A stretch of 64,000 nt of DNA. Source: Bacillaceae bacterium (GTDB taxonomy: Bacteria; Bacillota; Bacilli; JACDOE01). Both the position numbers and the translations under genes were made by a program. The notes under the pieces were generated by a model. That model saw only the letters and a program-made list of their open reading frames with translations, was not told where the DNA came from and ran no database searches. The stretch covers positions 623,205-687,204 of the forward strand of contig JACDOE010000001.1 of assembly GCA_017656255.1 (NCBI GenBank), in the 5' to 3' direction. Shown here in pieces: positions 44,978-55,198 of the stretch (position 1 is its first letter; every line of letters begins with the position of its first letter).

Positions 44978-45020
44978 AAAAGAAATGCCCATTTCCTGAA
45001 AGATGCTGGAGGAGAATTGA

Positions 45021-45563
45021 ATGACACAGGATAAAAAATTGACGGGAGAACTAAGAAGACAGCGGATTCTCGATATTTTAAAAAAGTCTGCCGAGCCTCT
45101 GACCGGTACGATGCTGGCCAGAGAAACCGGTGTGAGTCGCCAGGCGATCGTCCAGGATATCGCCCTGTTAAAAGCGCGAAACGAGCCGATTATGGCAACG
45201 CCCCAGGGATATCTCTATTTTCGCACCCCTGCAACCAGGCTTCCGAGACGGGTGATTGCCTGCCGCCACAACTTCGAGGACACAGAGAAAGAACTGAATA
45301 TCCTGGTAGACAACGGGGTGAAAGTACTGGATGTCATTGTTGAACATCCCATTTATGGTGAGATTAACGGCTCTTTAATGATTGAAACACGCCTCGATGT
45401 GAAACGTTTCATGAACAAAGTTCATAAAGATAAAGCGAATCTTCTTTCATCTCTGACAGGCGGTGTTCACCTTCATACCGTTGAAGCTGAAAACGATGAT
45501 CAACTGGATGCCGCCTGCCGGGAACTAGAAAAAGAAGGAATTTTGCTTAATCAGGACGTATAA
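45021..45563 (+). CDS. niaR: NiaR (YrxA) niacin-responsive transcriptional repressor
   Basis: A 180-residue regulator. Residues 10-65 form a winged HTH_11 domain (RRQRILDILKKSAEPLTG, TGVSRQAIVQDI). Residues 80-175 form a 3H domain with conserved His in RHNFED, VEHPIYGEI and VHLHT, which binds nicotinate and metal. NiaR represses NAD biosynthesis and niacin uptake genes. None of these is nearby, so its targets are elsewhere. The ATG follows GGAGGA. It is divergent from a conserved unknown gene. Confidence 0.93.
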   Translation: MTQDKKLTGELRRQRILDILKKSAEPLTGTMLARETGVSRQAIVQDIALLKARNEPIMATPQGYLYFRTPATRLPRRVIACRHNFEDTEKELNILVDNGVKVLDVIVEHPIYGEINGSLMIETRLDVKRFMNKVHKDKANLLSSLTGGVHLHTVEAENDDQLDAACRELEKEGILLNQDV

Positions 45564-45583
45564 TACCAGTTATTGTCGAAGGT

Positions 45584-45608
45584 GCCCCTGTTTTTCAGGG
45601 GCTTTTTT
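45584..45608 (+). terminator. Intrinsic terminator of niaR
   Basis: A perfect 7-bp stem GCCCCTG/CAGGGGC with a 5-T loop and TTTTTT tail, 20 bases after the stop codon. Confidence 0.9.
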
Positions 45609-45646
45609 GGCGAATGCTGCGCTTGCCCGGGTAATAATATCTTTCC

Positions 45647-45958
45647 TTATCCGGAAATCCACCTTCCGATAATCGGATAGTGAAATTCCTTTTCTTTAGC
45701 TGCGTACAGGATGCCTTTGATCGGATAGACCAGATAAACAATACCAAACAGAATTAAAAAGGGAATGCCGATGAGTAAAAACGATAAAATAGCTGAGACC
45801 GTCAGTAAAGCGCTAAGAATCAAGTGAAACAAAAGCGCTTCGATGGCCAGATACTTCTGTTCAGATCGGTCACTGATAAATACCATGATAACCGGAATCA
45901 AGATCGGGGCAAAAAAGGCACTGGCGTGAATTAAAATATTCATGACTTTTTGGTCCAT
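45647..45958 (-). CDS. DUF4870 (Tic20-like) membrane protein
   Basis: A 103-residue membrane protein with three hydrophobic helices (LIHASAFFAPILIPVIM, LLFHLILSALL, IPFLILFGIVYLVYPI) and the DUF4870 closing motif YPIIGRWI. The function of these widespread proteins is unknown. It stands alone between spoIIIE and niaR. Confidence 0.85.
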   Translation of the reverse strand: MDQKVMNILIHASAFFAPILIPVIMVFISDRSEQKYLAIEALLFHLILSALLTVSAILSFLLIGIPFLILFGIVYLVYPIKGILYAAKEKEFHYPIIGRWISG

Positions 45959-46027
45959 GCTTATCCTCCTTTCTTCTCTTCTATTCCTTACGATAAATGA
46001 TATGCAAAAGTTTCACCGGAAAACAAA

Positions 46028-46082
46028 AAACATTCGGCCTGAATCCTGCTTGCCAAATGTCTTAAAGAAGCAGGCCGAATGT
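46028..46082 (-). terminator. Intrinsic terminator after spoIIIE
   Basis: A perfect 13-bp stem AACATTCGGCCTG/CAGGCCGAATGTT with a 29-base loop and minus-strand TTTTTTGTTTT tail. The loop also contains CCTGCTT/AAGCAGG that could form a smaller alternative stem. Confidence 0.85.
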
Positions 46083-46093
46083 TGATGATCTGT

Positions 46094-48460
46094 TTAGCTT
46101 GATATCTGGGAATCGTTTCTGGGAACCAGGACTTCCCGCGGTTTACTTCCTTCATAGGGACCAACGATCCCGCGGGCTTCCATAGCATCGATTAAACGAG
46201 CGGCTCTGGTATAACCGATTCGAAAACGACGCTGAAGCATGGAGACTGAGGCGGTCTGGGCCTCGACAACCGTCTGAACCGCTCTGTCAAACAGCTCATC
46301 TTCCACTTCCGTTTCATCCGCACTATCTTCCTGTTCATCCGGAATCATGTCTTCCTGATAATGGGCTTCCTGCTGCCCTTTCACAAACTCGACGATTTTT
46401 TCAACTTCCGAATCGGAAACAAAGGTTCCCTGGATACGGACCGGCTTGTTGGCTCCCACCGGGTGGAACAGCATATCTCCCCTCCCCAGCAGTTTTTCCG
46501 CACCTCCCATATCCAGAATGGTACGGGAATCTGCCTGGGAGGAGACACCAAACGCAATCCGGGAAGGAATGTTAGCTTTGATGACACCCGTAATAACATC
46601 TACAGACGGCCGCTGGGTCGCAATAATCAGATGAATGCCCGCCGCTCTGGCCATTTGCGCCAGTCGGCAAATCGCATCTTCTACATCAGCCGGGGCGACC
46701 ATCATCAGATCGGCCAATTCATCGACAATCACGACAATATAGGGAAGCGCCGGAGACAGTTCTTTCTCCGAATCGCCGGCTTCGGCCGCCATCATCTGAT
46801 TGTAGCGGTCAATATCCCGAGTTCCCGCCTTTGCAAACAGTTCATATCTTCTTTCCATTTCAGCCAGCACTTTTTTGAGTGCCACCGCAGCCCGTCTCGG
46901 ATTGGTCACAACCGGTGCCAGCAGATGAGGCACCCCATTATACACATTTAACTCCACCATCTTGGGATCGATCATCATCAGTTTGACTTCCTGCGGTTTG
47001 GCTTTGTACAGGATGCTGGTCACAATACTGTTAATACAGACACTTTTACCACTACCTGTTGCTCCTGCGACAAGAAGGTGAGGCATTTTAGCCAGGTTGG
47101 CTACAATGGGTTCGCCGGATATGTCTCTTCCCAGCGCCACACTCAACTTGGACTCCGCTTCCCTGAAAGCCGAGCTCTCCAGTACCTCTCGCAGGGATAC
47201 CATGGCGACTTCATTATTCGGCACTTCAATTCCGATCGCCGGTTTCCCCGGAATCGGAGCCTCCATCCGGATATCTTTGGCCGCCAGGGCCAGGGCGATG
47301 TCATCCGTTAAATTAACAATTCGGCTGACCTTGACCCCGACGGCAGGCTGTACTTCATATCGCGTTACGGCCGGACCACGGTGAATACGGGTCACTTTCG
47401 CCTTGACCCCGAAACTTTCCAGGGTTCGTTCCAGTTTTCGTGCATTCTGCTGAATATCTTTATAAGACATCTGGCCCGGTTGATGGTTTGTCATCTTTTC
47501 CAGCAAATCCAGAGACGGCAGCGTATAATCCGACATACCCCTGTCGTGGTGAATCTCTTTTTGAAAACCGTCTTCGATCGTTTCATCCGGTTCGATCACA
47601 TCTTCGTTTTTTGGATGATTGGGACGAATGGTAATCGTCGCCTTTTCCTTATTGGTTTCATTCTGATACTGCTGCTGATGAAGTGAATCAGCAAAATCAT
47701 GAATAACCGGCGACTCTTCCGTCACTGTTTCCATTGGTTCATCGGTCTGAATAACCATGTCATCATCGGCTTCGTCTTGAAAATCATCCTCCTGACGCCG
47801 GCGTTCCCTTTTTTCTGATAGAAGTTCGAGGGACTCATTTACTTTCCGATTGCCTTTCTGAAAGATGTGAACGGTTTGATCCTTTACTTTTTTGAACAAC
47901 GTGACAAACGAGATCCGAAATAACAGGATTACCCCGATCAACGTCATGAAAAATACCATGATCCGGGTTCCGACCGACCCGAACAAATACGAAAAGACGA
48001 CCAGCCCCAGAGCGCCAATCATGCCGCCCCCGATATCCGTCGTGGAAGCCTCACCCTGTGCCAGTTGCTCCCGTTCCTGGAAAAAGTGATCCCACGTCAC
48101 CTGCATCACGTTTTGATCCTGCTGGGAATCCGCCGTGATCAACTGATAAAAGGAAAGATGATTCCAGATCAGAATGGCAAAAATGACAAGGAGATAGCCT
48201 GTCCATCTGCCTGACAAAACAGAAGGCCATTCTCTCTTTGCCATGATGTAGACGGCGATCGCCATACCTGTAACAGGGAAAACAAAATCCCACGTACCTG
48301 CAAAAAATCTGAAAATACCGGATATGATACTGCCGATCCACCCGTATCGGGTCATGGCAATCAAACTCACCGCTATAATCAATAATCCGTAAATTTCAAA
48401 TTTAAGAGCGTTCTGAATTACCTTCGATTTTCTTCTTCTTCGTTTTTTCCTACTCGCCAT
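46094..48460 (-). CDS. spoIIIE: DNA translocase FtsK/SpoIIIE
   Basis: A 788-residue membrane-anchored DNA pump, essentially the length of B. subtilis SpoIIIE (789 by memory), moving chromosome through the septum. Four to five N-terminal transmembrane segments, a charged linker (about residues 195-310), then the RecA-like motor with Walker [19 protein letters not shown] and [20 protein letters not shown]-terminal gamma domain ([16 protein letters not shown]) reads DNA polarity. It lies in the ymf-tepA neighbourhood as in B. subtilis. A purely vegetative FtsK role is also possible. Confidence 0.93.
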   Translation of the reverse strand: MASRKKRRRRKSKVIQNALKFEIYGLLIIAVSLIAMTRYGWIGSIISGIFRFFAGTWDFVFPVTGMAIAVYIMAKREWPSVLSGRWTGYLLVIFAILIWNHLSFYQLITADSQQDQNVMQVTWDHFFQEREQLAQGEASTTDIGGGMIGALGLVVFSYLFGSVGTRIMVFFMTLIGVILLFRISFVTLFKKVKDQTVHIFQKGNRKVNESLELLSEKRERRRQEDDFQDEADDDMVIQTDEPMETVTEESPVIHDFADSLHQQQYQNETNKEKATITIRPNHPKNEDVIEPDETIEDGFQKEIHHDRGMSDYTLPSLDLLEKMTNHQPGQMSYKDIQQNARKLERTLESFGVKAKVTRIHRGPAVTRYEVQPAVGVKVSRIVNLTDDIALALAAKDIRMEAPIPGKPAIGIEVPNNEVAMVSLREVLESSAFREAESKLSVALGRDISGEPIVANLAKMPHLLVAGATGSGKSVCINSIVTSILYKAKPQEVKLMMIDPKMVELNVYNGVPHLLAPVVTNPRRAAVALKKVLAEMERRYELFAKAGTRDIDRYNQMMAAEAGDSEKELSPALPYIVVIVDELADLMMVAPADVEDAICRLAQMARAAGIHLIIATQRPSVDVITGVIKANIPSRIAFGVSSQADSRTILDMGGAEKLLGRGDMLFHPVGANKPVRIQGTFVSDSEVEKIVEFVKGQQEAHYQEDMIPDEQEDSADETEVEDELFDRAVQTVVEAQTASVSMLQRRFRIGYTRAARLIDAMEARGIVGPYEGSKPREVLVPRNDSQISS

Positions 48461-48564
48461 TTCATCACCGCCTGCCTAAAAGGACATGGTTTAATACGGT
48501 TAACTTTCCAATTACATCAATTATAACACAGCCTTTCCTGTAGCTCTATAAACAGGCCTGCCAG

Positions 48565-48999
48565 TTATTTATTCGACCTGATCAGTATTTTTTCGACTTG
48601 ATCCAAAACTTTTTTCATATTTTTTGTAACATATTGATCTTTGACGTGGTATGGGATATACCGATAAGCGTCGACTTCGGGGAGGGTTTTCTTCGTGTAG
48701 GGATGTACAAAAGTGGAACGGCATTCCATTTCCTCGAGAGATGGTAACTGATCGGTATGCATTAAAAACAGGTGCAAAATTTTTTGCGGTGTATAAGCAA
48801 ATTCACCAAGGTCGATTAAATCTTCTTCAACAATTACCAGACCTGTTTCTTCCCGTGTTTCCCGAATACAAGCCTGAGCAGGTCTCTCGCCGTCTGCAAT
48901 CTCTCCTTTCGGTAAATCATAAAAAGAATTTCCGGTGGAATGACACCCCAGAAAAACAGTTCCGTCAGTCAACACAAGAGCTGCCGATATTTTAATCAT
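48565..48999 (-). CDS. Nudix hydrolase
   Basis: A 144-residue hydrolase of nucleoside diphosphates linked to other moieties. The Nudix box spans GEIADGERPAQAC followed by IRETREETGL, with all canonical Glu residues. Substrate unknown. It is divergent from the membrane-anchored HTH gene and precedes spoIIIE. Confidence 0.88.
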   Translation of the reverse strand: MIKISAALVLTDGTVFLGCHSTGNSFYDLPKGEIADGERPAQACIRETREETGLVIVEEDLIDLGEFAYTPQKILHLFLMHTDQLPSLEEMECRSTFVHPYTKKTLPEVDAYRYIPYHVKDQYVTKNMKKVLDQVEKILIRSNK

Positions 49000-49077
49000 C
49001 TGTTTTCACCTTTCCTGTATTCTAATATAATGGAGAGTATGACAACAGACTGCCACATCAAAAAAGGAGGTAGACCG

Positions 49078-49464
49078 ATGAATTCCGACCATAAAATCAT
49101 GGCAGCCATTCTGGGTATTTCTATTATAGCAGCTGCATTTATGATCATGAATGGACTGGAAAAGATACGTCTGGACCCACAGGTTAACGCGGATCTTGAT
49201 ACGGGAAGAATCAGCTATGCGATTGAAAAACTTGCCAGGGCCCAGGGAGAAATAAAGCAGGAACAGGAATCGGATGACGTCCTTTATTTAAGTGAAGCTG
49301 CGGACTACCTGGGTATATCCGGCGACGTTCTCAGACAATTAATACAGGAAGAAAATGCCGACATTCCTTATGTGTTGATTAATGAACGGCTTTATTTATT
49401 TCATAAAGAAGCATTAAAAAATTGGCTGTCAGAAGGTCAGAAAAAGTATAACCTCAACGATTAA
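49078..49464 (+). CDS. Membrane-anchored helix-turn-helix protein
   Basis: A 128-residue protein with one N-terminal transmembrane helix (IMAAILGISIIAAAFMIM) and, from about residue 70, an excisionase/MerR-like helix-turn-helix (LYLSEAADYLGISGDVLRQLI) ending in LKNWLSEGQK. The DNA-binding domain would face the cytoplasm, an unusual arrangement for this fold. The ATG follows AAAAGGAGG by 7 bases. No family recognised beyond the fold. Confidence 0.7.
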   Translation: MNSDHKIMAAILGISIIAAAFMIMNGLEKIRLDPQVNADLDTGRISYAIEKLARAQGEIKQEQESDDVLYLSEAADYLGISGDVLRQLIQEENADIPYVLINERLYLFHKEALKNWLSEGQKKYNLND

Positions 49465-49476
49465 GGTCATAAGAAA

Positions 49477-49511
49477 AGACCGAAGTGAACGTGCACGACT
49501 CACTTCGGTCT
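49477..49511. terminator. Shared hairpin between convergent genes
   Basis: A perfect 12-bp stem AGACCGAAGTGA/TCACTTCGGTCT with an 11-base loop between the convergent HTH and YndM genes. The minus-strand side runs into TTTTCTTATG; the plus side has a weaker CCCGGGTTTT tail. Confidence 0.7.
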
Positions 49512-49544
49512 CCCGGGTTTTACGTTTAGTGCAGGGGCAAAGGG

Positions 49545-49889
49545 CTATGAGGCTTGTTCCTCCGCATCAGCTTCACCCAGTTGACGGTGATAAATAAATT
49601 CAACCACGCCCAGTACGAGTGAAATCAGAAAAATTTCACCAAATGTCAAGTTCCAGTTTAACCAATCAGCAACAACCCACAAATAAACAAATGCCAGTAC
49701 ACCATCTGTCAGGGTTGCAACCAGGTTGTTGCTTCGCCGAAGAACCAGCTGGTCTCCAACAATATAGGCGATTCCACTTAATACCAGTGCTGCGATCAGG
49801 CTGGTCAAGAAAGTAGCTTCAGAAAACCATATCAGTAACGGTACTAAAACAATCCCATTCATCAAAATCTTTCTTAAAAGACGATTCAT
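49545..49889 (-). CDS. DUF2512 (YndM-like) membrane protein
   Basis: A 114-residue membrane protein with four helices (LFVYLWVVADWLNW region and neighbours) matching DUF2512/YndM. Function unknown; often found in spore formers. The ATG follows GGGAG by 7 bases; the TTG codon before it is too close to the ribosome site. It lies downstream of ylzJ and next to a convergent gene. Confidence 0.85.
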   Translation of the reverse strand: MNRLLRKILMNGIVLVPLLIWFSEATFLTSLIAALVLSGIAYIVGDQLVLRRSNNLVATLTDGVLAFVYLWVVADWLNWNLTFGEIFLISLVLGVVEFIYHRQLGEADAEEQAS

Positions 49890-49939
49890 CAATTCACTCC
49901 CTTTTCATTCTTTTAACATGAAATTTACAAACAAAGAAA

Positions 49940-50161
49940 CTAAAACCCGGGACGGAAGAAGATCTTGTTTCCCGGTGTATATTTCGGGTTTAAGTAATCC
50001 TGGGGATTCGGACTGAGCAGGCGTACAATTTTCCCTTCCATGGCGTTTACCGGTTCAACCAGCATGGTTAATCCATCAACCTGTACCTCCTGGTACTCAG
50101 GCTGATACCGATCCATTCCATCAAAAATTTGTTCAACCGGCATGGCGGAATAAACAATCAT
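49940..50161 (-). CDS. ylzJ: YlzJ-like protein
   Basis: A 73-residue protein of the YlzJ family ([32 protein letters not shown]). Function unknown. Its start overlaps the tepA stop by 4 bases, the same tepA-ylzJ arrangement as in B. subtilis, so it is translated with tepA. Confidence 0.88.
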   Translation of the reverse strand: MIVYSAMPVEQIFDGMDRYQPEYQEVQVDGLTMLVEPVNAMEGKIVRLLSPNPQDYLNPKYTPGNKIFFRPGF

Positions 50162-50964
50162 TGGACCACCATCTCCCCGTTTCTGATTTTATGTTCTTCA
50201 ATCAGGGATTCCAATTTTTGCAAAGCGCTCCCCAGTCCGCCTACCTCATCAATCAATCCCACTTTAACGGCATCACTGCCAATCACATTGGTCCCGATAT
50301 CCCTGGTTAACTCACCTGTCGTAAACATGAGATCCTTGAATTTCTCCTCGGTAATGTTGGAGTGTCGGGTGACAAAGCTGACCACTCTATCCTGCATTTT
50401 GTCCAGATATTCAAATGTCTGGGGAACACCGATAACCAGACCGGTAAGACGAACCGGATGAATGGTCATGGTTGCCGTTTCGGCGATAAACGAATAGTCC
50501 GAGGCCACGGCAATCGGTACGCCGATACTATGTCCACCCCCCAATACCAGTGTCACCGTCGGTTTGGAAAGTGAGGCGATCATTTCAGCGATGGCCAGCC
50601 CTGCTTCCACATCTCCTCCAACCGTGTTTAAGATAATGATCATTCCCTCAATTTTGGGATTCTGTTCTGCAGCCACAAGCTGAGGGATAATATGTTCGTA
50701 TTTCGTTGTTTTATTTTGCGGAGGGAGAACTAAATGTCCTTCAATCTGCCCAATAATGGACAACGTAAAAATGTTGGACTCCGGGACGGGTGATGGAACC
50801 GTGGCCTGTCCCAGCTGCTGAATACTTTCCAGTATTCCTTTTTTCTTACCCGGCTCATCTTCCGGTGGTTTTGCAGGTGGTTGCCCCGGCGGCGTTCCGG
50901 GTGTTCCCGGCGCATCCGGAGTTCCTGGATTTCCCGGCACAGCCTGATTGTTGTTTTTATCCAT
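50158..50964 (-). CDS. tepA: ClpP-like protease TepA (translocation-enhancing protein)
   Basis: A 268-residue ClpP-fold Ser protease without an ATPase partner. After a Pro/Gly-rich N-terminal stretch of about 40 residues, the catalytic region shows [14 protein letters not shown], nucleophile Ser in GGGHSIGVP and His in TIHPVRLTG. TepA of B. subtilis affects protein export and germination. The ATG follows AGGAGG by 9 bases. It is cotranscribed with ylzJ, behind rnjB. Confidence 0.9.
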   Translation of the reverse strand: MDKNNNQAVPGNPGTPDAPGTPGTPPGQPPAKPPEDEPGKKKGILESIQQLGQATVPSPVPESNIFTLSIIGQIEGHLVLPPQNKTTKYEHIIPQLVAAEQNPKIEGMIIILNTVGGDVEAGLAIAEMIASLSKPTVTLVLGGGHSIGVPIAVASDYSFIAETATMTIHPVRLTGLVIGVPQTFEYLDKMQDRVVSFVTRHSNITEEKFKDLMFTTGELTRDIGTNVIGSDAVKVGLIDEVGGLGSALQKLESLIEEHKIRNGEMVVQ

Positions 50965-51037
50965 CCACACATTCCTCCTTCTCTTCTCCCCTAGTATTTG
51001 AAAGAGCGAGGAAAAGCATGCACGACAAAAACAAAAA

Positions 51038-51061
51038 ACGACCCTTCCGCAAAAGGGTCGT
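51038..51061 (-). terminator. Intrinsic terminator after rnjB
   Basis: A 9-bp stem ACGACCCTT/AAGGGTCGT and minus-strand TTTTTTGTTTTTG tail, 24 bases past the rnjB stop, ahead of tepA. Confidence 0.88.
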
Positions 51062-51084
51062 GAGTGACAGGGATTGATTGTTTT

Positions 51085-52749
51085 TTAAACTTCCATAATG
51101 ATCGGCAGGATCATGGGACGTCTTCTCGTTTGTTCAAACAGGAACCGTCCCAGAGCATCCCGAACACTTGTCTTCAGACTGGACCATTCATTGATATTCT
51201 CTTCCATACATTTATTCAATGTATTGGTGACAATTCGGTTCGCTTCTTCAAGCAGTTCTTCCGACTCACGCACATAGACGAAACCGCGTGAAATAATGTC
51301 TGGTCCGGACAAAATGGTATTGTTTTGTTTACTTAGTGTAACTACAACTACAAGAATTCCATCCTGTGATAACAATTTTCGATCGCGTAAAACAATGTTT
51401 CCGACATCCCCCACACCCAGTCCGTCAATCAGGACATTTCCGGCATGTACCTTCGGTCCGAAACGGGCATGGTCCCGGCTGATTTCCACAGTATCACCGT
51501 TATCAACCAGGAAAATATTTTCAGGTTTGACTCCTACAGATTCGGCTAACAGGGCGTGTTGTCGTAACATGCGGTACTCTCCGTGGATCGGAATCAAATA
51601 TTTGGGTTTCATGAAATTCAACATTAACTTCAATTCTTCCTGGCTACCGTGACCGGAAACATGAATATCCGATCCATAAACCACTTCGGCACCGATGCGA
51701 TAAAGCTGATCCACCGTACGTGCCACATATTTTTCATTACCGGGTATGGGAGTGGCGGCAATGACAACGGTATCGCCGGGCAGGATATCAACCTGGCGGT
51801 GAGATGATCTGGCCATACGGGTCAGTGCCGCCATCGGTTCTCCCTGGCTTCCGGTGGACAGAATCACCACTTTTTCAGCAGGAAGTTTGTTAATTTCTTC
51901 CGGTTCGATCAACAGACCGTCCGGTGCCTGTAAATAACCGAGATTCATCGCAATGTTGACCACATTCAGCATGCTGCGCCCGATGACGGACACTCTGCGA
52001 TTGTATTTAACCGCTGCATCAAATACCTGCTGAATCCGATGTATATTGGATGCAAATGTGGCAACCACGATCCTTCCCGGTGCTTTATGAAAAACTTCGG
52101 CAATGGCTTCTCCTACATTACGTTCGGACCCGGTAAAGCCAGGACGCTCGGCATTGGTACTGTCAGACAGTAAACAAAGTACTCCGCGTGCCCCGATTTC
52201 CGCCATTTTGGCAAAATCGGCTTTCTGATTGTTGACCGGAGTCTGGTCAATTTTAAAGTCTCCGGTATGAACCACAAGACCTTCCGGCGTGTCGAGGCAA
52301 ATCCCGACTGCATCCGGGATACTGTGATTGACCCGGAAAAAAGAAGCGGTAAACGCCCCAAGTTTAACCTCGGAATTGTTATCGATGAGTACAAGTTTAC
52401 TGTCTCTCAATATACCGGCTTCCTTCAGCTTTCCTTCAACCAGACCCAGCGTCAATTTCGTACCGTACACCGGGACATTGACATGGCGCAATACATAAGA
52501 AAGTGCGCCAATATGGTCTTCGTGCCCGTGTGTGAGAAGAATACCGCGAACTTTGTCCTTGTTCTCCTCAAGATAACTGATGTCAGGAATCACAATGTCG
52601 ATTCCGAGCATGTCTTCTTCAGGAAATTTAAGTCCCGCATCAATAACGACAATGTCATTTCCATATTGAACGACATACATGTTCTTGCCAATTTCGCCCA
52701 CGCCGCCCAAAGCGAAAATGGTCAAGCCTTTGTTGTGTTTGTTTGCCAA
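51085..52749 (-). CDS. rnjB: Ribonuclease J (RnjB position)
   Basis: A 554-residue metallo-beta-lactamase/beta-CASP ribonuclease with 5'-to-3' exo and endo activity. Signature THGHEDHIGAL near residue 74; VHTGDFKIDQTP, STGSQGEPMAALTRM and HVSGHGSQEELK complete the active site. RnjA and RnjB are similar; I call RnjB because the gene lies between dapA and tepA as in B. subtilis. The start is TTG, 7 bases after AGGAGG. Confidence 0.88.
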   Translation of the reverse strand: MANKHNKGLTIFALGGVGEIGKNMYVVQYGNDIVVIDAGLKFPEEDMLGIDIVIPDISYLEENKDKVRGILLTHGHEDHIGALSYVLRHVNVPVYGTKLTLGLVEGKLKEAGILRDSKLVLIDNNSEVKLGAFTASFFRVNHSIPDAVGICLDTPEGLVVHTGDFKIDQTPVNNQKADFAKMAEIGARGVLCLLSDSTNAERPGFTGSERNVGEAIAEVFHKAPGRIVVATFASNIHRIQQVFDAAVKYNRRVSVIGRSMLNVVNIAMNLGYLQAPDGLLIEPEEINKLPAEKVVILSTGSQGEPMAALTRMARSSHRQVDILPGDTVVIAATPIPGNEKYVARTVDQLYRIGAEVVYGSDIHVSGHGSQEELKLMLNFMKPKYLIPIHGEYRMLRQHALLAESVGVKPENIFLVDNGDTVEISRDHARFGPKVHAGNVLIDGLGVGDVGNIVLRDRKLLSQDGILVVVVTLSKQNNTILSGPDIISRGFVYVRESEELLEEANRIVTNTLNKCMEENINEWSSLKTSVRDALGRFLFEQTRRRPMILPIIMEV

Positions 52750-52976
52750 ATGAATACCTCCTATATTCAGTTGTAGATACACTAATTCGCCGCACCCAGT
52801 CACTTAAAGTCATTATACATGATGTGAAACATCATTTACAAGTCGGTGCAAGGGTTTTGTTGAACGAGCCCAAAAACCCCGGCAAATCAACCGATAATTG
52901 GAGGGGGAATAATGGCATGGCTGAAATTAAAATCTCTGGTTAGCCACAGGTAATCAAAAAAATATTGCACAAAAAA

Positions 52977-52998
52977 AGCGCCACCGGCTGGTGACGCT
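52977..52998 (-). terminator. Intrinsic terminator after dapA
   Basis: A 9-bp stem AGCGTCACC/GGTGGCGCT (one G-T pair) overlapping the dapA stop codon, with minus-strand TTTTTTT tail. Confidence 0.85.
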
Positions 52999-53879
52999 TA
53001 AAGACCAAGGGAAGAAAGCACGTTTCTCAACCTTTGTTCTTCCTGTTCATTCAATGGAATCATCGGCAACCGAACCGTTCCGACTGAAACACCGGTCAAA
53101 TTGAGTGCCGTTTTGACCGGAACCGGACTCGGTGCTCTAAACAACTCCTCAAAAAACGGTAACAGTTTGCGGTGAATGGATGCAGCCTCCGTTATATTTC
53201 CGGTAACAAAGGCCTCGATCATCCGCTTCATTTCCCTGCCGACAATATGGCTGGCTACACTGACCACGCCATCTCCCCCGATGGCCAGAACGTGAATCGT
53301 AAATTTGTCATCTCCGCTGTATAACAAAAAATCCTCGGGGGTATGTTCAATGATTTGTGCCATCTGAGTCAGGTCTCCGCTGGCTTCTTTTACTGATTTG
53401 ATATTGGAAACATCTTCTGCCAGACGTAAGATGGTTTCAGAGGTCGCATTTACTGCCGTACGTCCGGGAATATTGTATAGCATGACCGGAAGCGATGTCT
53501 CTTCAGCAATCGCCTTGAAATGTTGATATAAACCTTCCTGAGAAGGTTTGTTGTAATAGGGGTTGACCAGCATGACTCCGTCAACTCCCGCTTTTTCAGC
53601 TTCCCGTGTTAATGCCATGGAATAACGGGTATTATTGGTTCCCGTTCCGGCAATCACTTTTCCCCGCCCATTCACCTTTTCCACCACGAACTGAAACAAA
53701 GCGATTTTTTCTTCTTTCGACAGTGTCGGAGATTCCCCTGTTGTGCCTGCAACAACAATGGTTTCGGTACCGGTATCAAGCAGGTGCTCAACCAATTTTT
53801 CAACGTGTTCAAAATCGATCTCTCCACTATCGTTAAAGGGAGTCACCATGGCCGTCATTAACCTTCCAAACTCACGCAC
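52998..53879 (-). CDS. dapA: 4-hydroxy-tetrahydrodipicolinate synthase
   Basis: A 293-residue TIM-barrel aldolase condensing pyruvate with aspartate semialdehyde, feeding lysine, cell-wall diaminopimelate and spore dipicolinate. Schiff-base Lys in SVKEASGD; Tyr in LYNIPGRTA; GTTGESPTL binds substrate. It follows dapG and asd in a single pathway-ordered operon. Confidence 0.97.
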   Translation of the reverse strand: MREFGRLMTAMVTPFNDSGEIDFEHVEKLVEHLLDTGTETIVVAGTTGESPTLSKEEKIALFQFVVEKVNGRGKVIAGTGTNNTRYSMALTREAEKAGVDGVMLVNPYYNKPSQEGLYQHFKAIAEETSLPVMLYNIPGRTAVNATSETILRLAEDVSNIKSVKEASGDLTQMAQIIEHTPEDFLLYSGDDKFTIHVLAIGGDGVVSVASHIVGREMKRMIEAFVTGNITEAASIHRKLLPFFEELFRAPSPVPVKTALNLTGVSVGTVRLPMIPLNEQEEQRLRNVLSSLGL

Positions 53880-53924
53880 TTTTTCTCCTTCCTTCCGGAT
53901 AGTTTCTGAAAATATTGCCCCGCA

Positions 53925-55148
53925 CTAAATCTTATGCAGATCAAAGGTGCGATGTAATACACGGACAGCCTTATTCATATCTTCATTTTTTACCAGTACC
54001 CAGATGGTTGTATGTGAATCGGCGGATTGGAGGATCTGAATGTTTTCAGAACTCAGAGCTTCCACAATCTTCGCCATGACCCCGGGTACTCCAGCCATTC
54101 CGGCTCCAATTGCCGACACTTTGGCACAATCCGGCTGCATCCGGGGTTCGTAGCCCAGATCCATCAGAATGGATCTCGCCTGCTCCGCATGTTCATCGCT
54201 GACAGTAAAAGCGACACCGTCCAGGCTAACATTAATGAAATCAACGCTGATACCGCCATCAGCCATCGCTTTAAACACTTTCGCCTGCAAGTCATAGGGA
54301 TTATCCTGTGCCGCTACTCTGATCTGGGTGATACGGGACACCTGGGCGATTCCCGTTATCAAGCGGTCTTTAATTTCACTGGCAACACGCTCTGTATCCG
54401 TCACATGGGTGACCAGCGTCCCTTTGTCATCCCTGTCGAAAGTAGATCTGACCCGAATCGGCACATTGGCCTGCATGGCGATTTCAACCGCACGCGGATG
54501 AATCACTTTGGCACCCTGATAAGCCATGTTGCAAATTTCGGTATACGTCACCTGATTAAGCTGACGCGCATCCTCAACAATACGCGGATCCGCCGTCATG
54601 ATGCCGCTGACATCGGTAAAAATCTCCACAACGTCGGCCTGAAGGGCGGCACCCAGTACAGTCGCGGAGGTATCACTTCCTCCGCGCCCGAGTGTCGTGG
54701 TTTCACCATCCGTGGTTTTACCCTGAAATCCGGTCACGATCACGACTTTACCCTGCTCAAATTCTTGAAAAATACGTTTGGGGTTAACGGTTAAAATCTG
54801 AGCGTTTCGGTGATCATCATTGGTGATAATTCCAGCCTGTCCCCCTGTAAGAACAACAGCATCAATCCCTCTGCTCTTCAACATACTCGCCATGACATTG
54901 GCAGAAATGATCTCGCCGCAGCTCAGTAGCATATCCCACTCTCTGGCGGATAAATGATTACCGTTTGAGCCGATCAGATCGATCAGCGTATCCGTCGCAT
55001 ACGGGTCTCCTTTTCTCCCCATTGCGGAAACGACTACACACACATGCTCATAATCCTTGATTGCCGTTCCAATATGCTGGATGGCCTGTTCTCTCTTTTC
55101 TTCATTGGTCAGAGAAGAACCGCCGAATTTTTGTACAATAATCCCCAT
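53925..55148 (-). CDS. dapG: Aspartate kinase (DapG type)
   Basis: A 407-residue kinase phosphorylating L-aspartate. QKFGGSSL and TLGRGGSDTSA bind substrate and ATP; two C-terminal ACT domains (RVAAQDNPYDLQAKV, AIGAGMAGVPGVMAKI) sense an end product, diaminopimelate in the DapG isozyme. The intragenic start for a separate beta chain, as in LysC, was not identified. It is downstream of asd. Confidence 0.93.
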   Translation of the reverse strand: MGIIVQKFGGSSLTNEEKREQAIQHIGTAIKDYEHVCVVVSAMGRKGDPYATDTLIDLIGSNGNHLSAREWDMLLSCGEIISANVMASMLKSRGIDAVVLTGGQAGIITNDDHRNAQILTVNPKRIFQEFEQGKVVIVTGFQGKTTDGETTTLGRGGSDTSATVLGAALQADVVEIFTDVSGIMTADPRIVEDARQLNQVTYTEICNMAYQGAKVIHPRAVEIAMQANVPIRVRSTFDRDDKGTLVTHVTDTERVASEIKDRLITGIAQVSRITQIRVAAQDNPYDLQAKVFKAMADGGISVDFINVSLDGVAFTVSDEHAEQARSILMDLGYEPRMQPDCAKVSAIGAGMAGVPGVMAKIVEALSSENIQILQSADSHTTIWVLVKNEDMNKAVRVLHRTFDLHKI

Positions 55149-55198
55149 GTATTCTCCTTCACCCTTTTTAGATCATAAATTGTATTTAATCACAGTTG

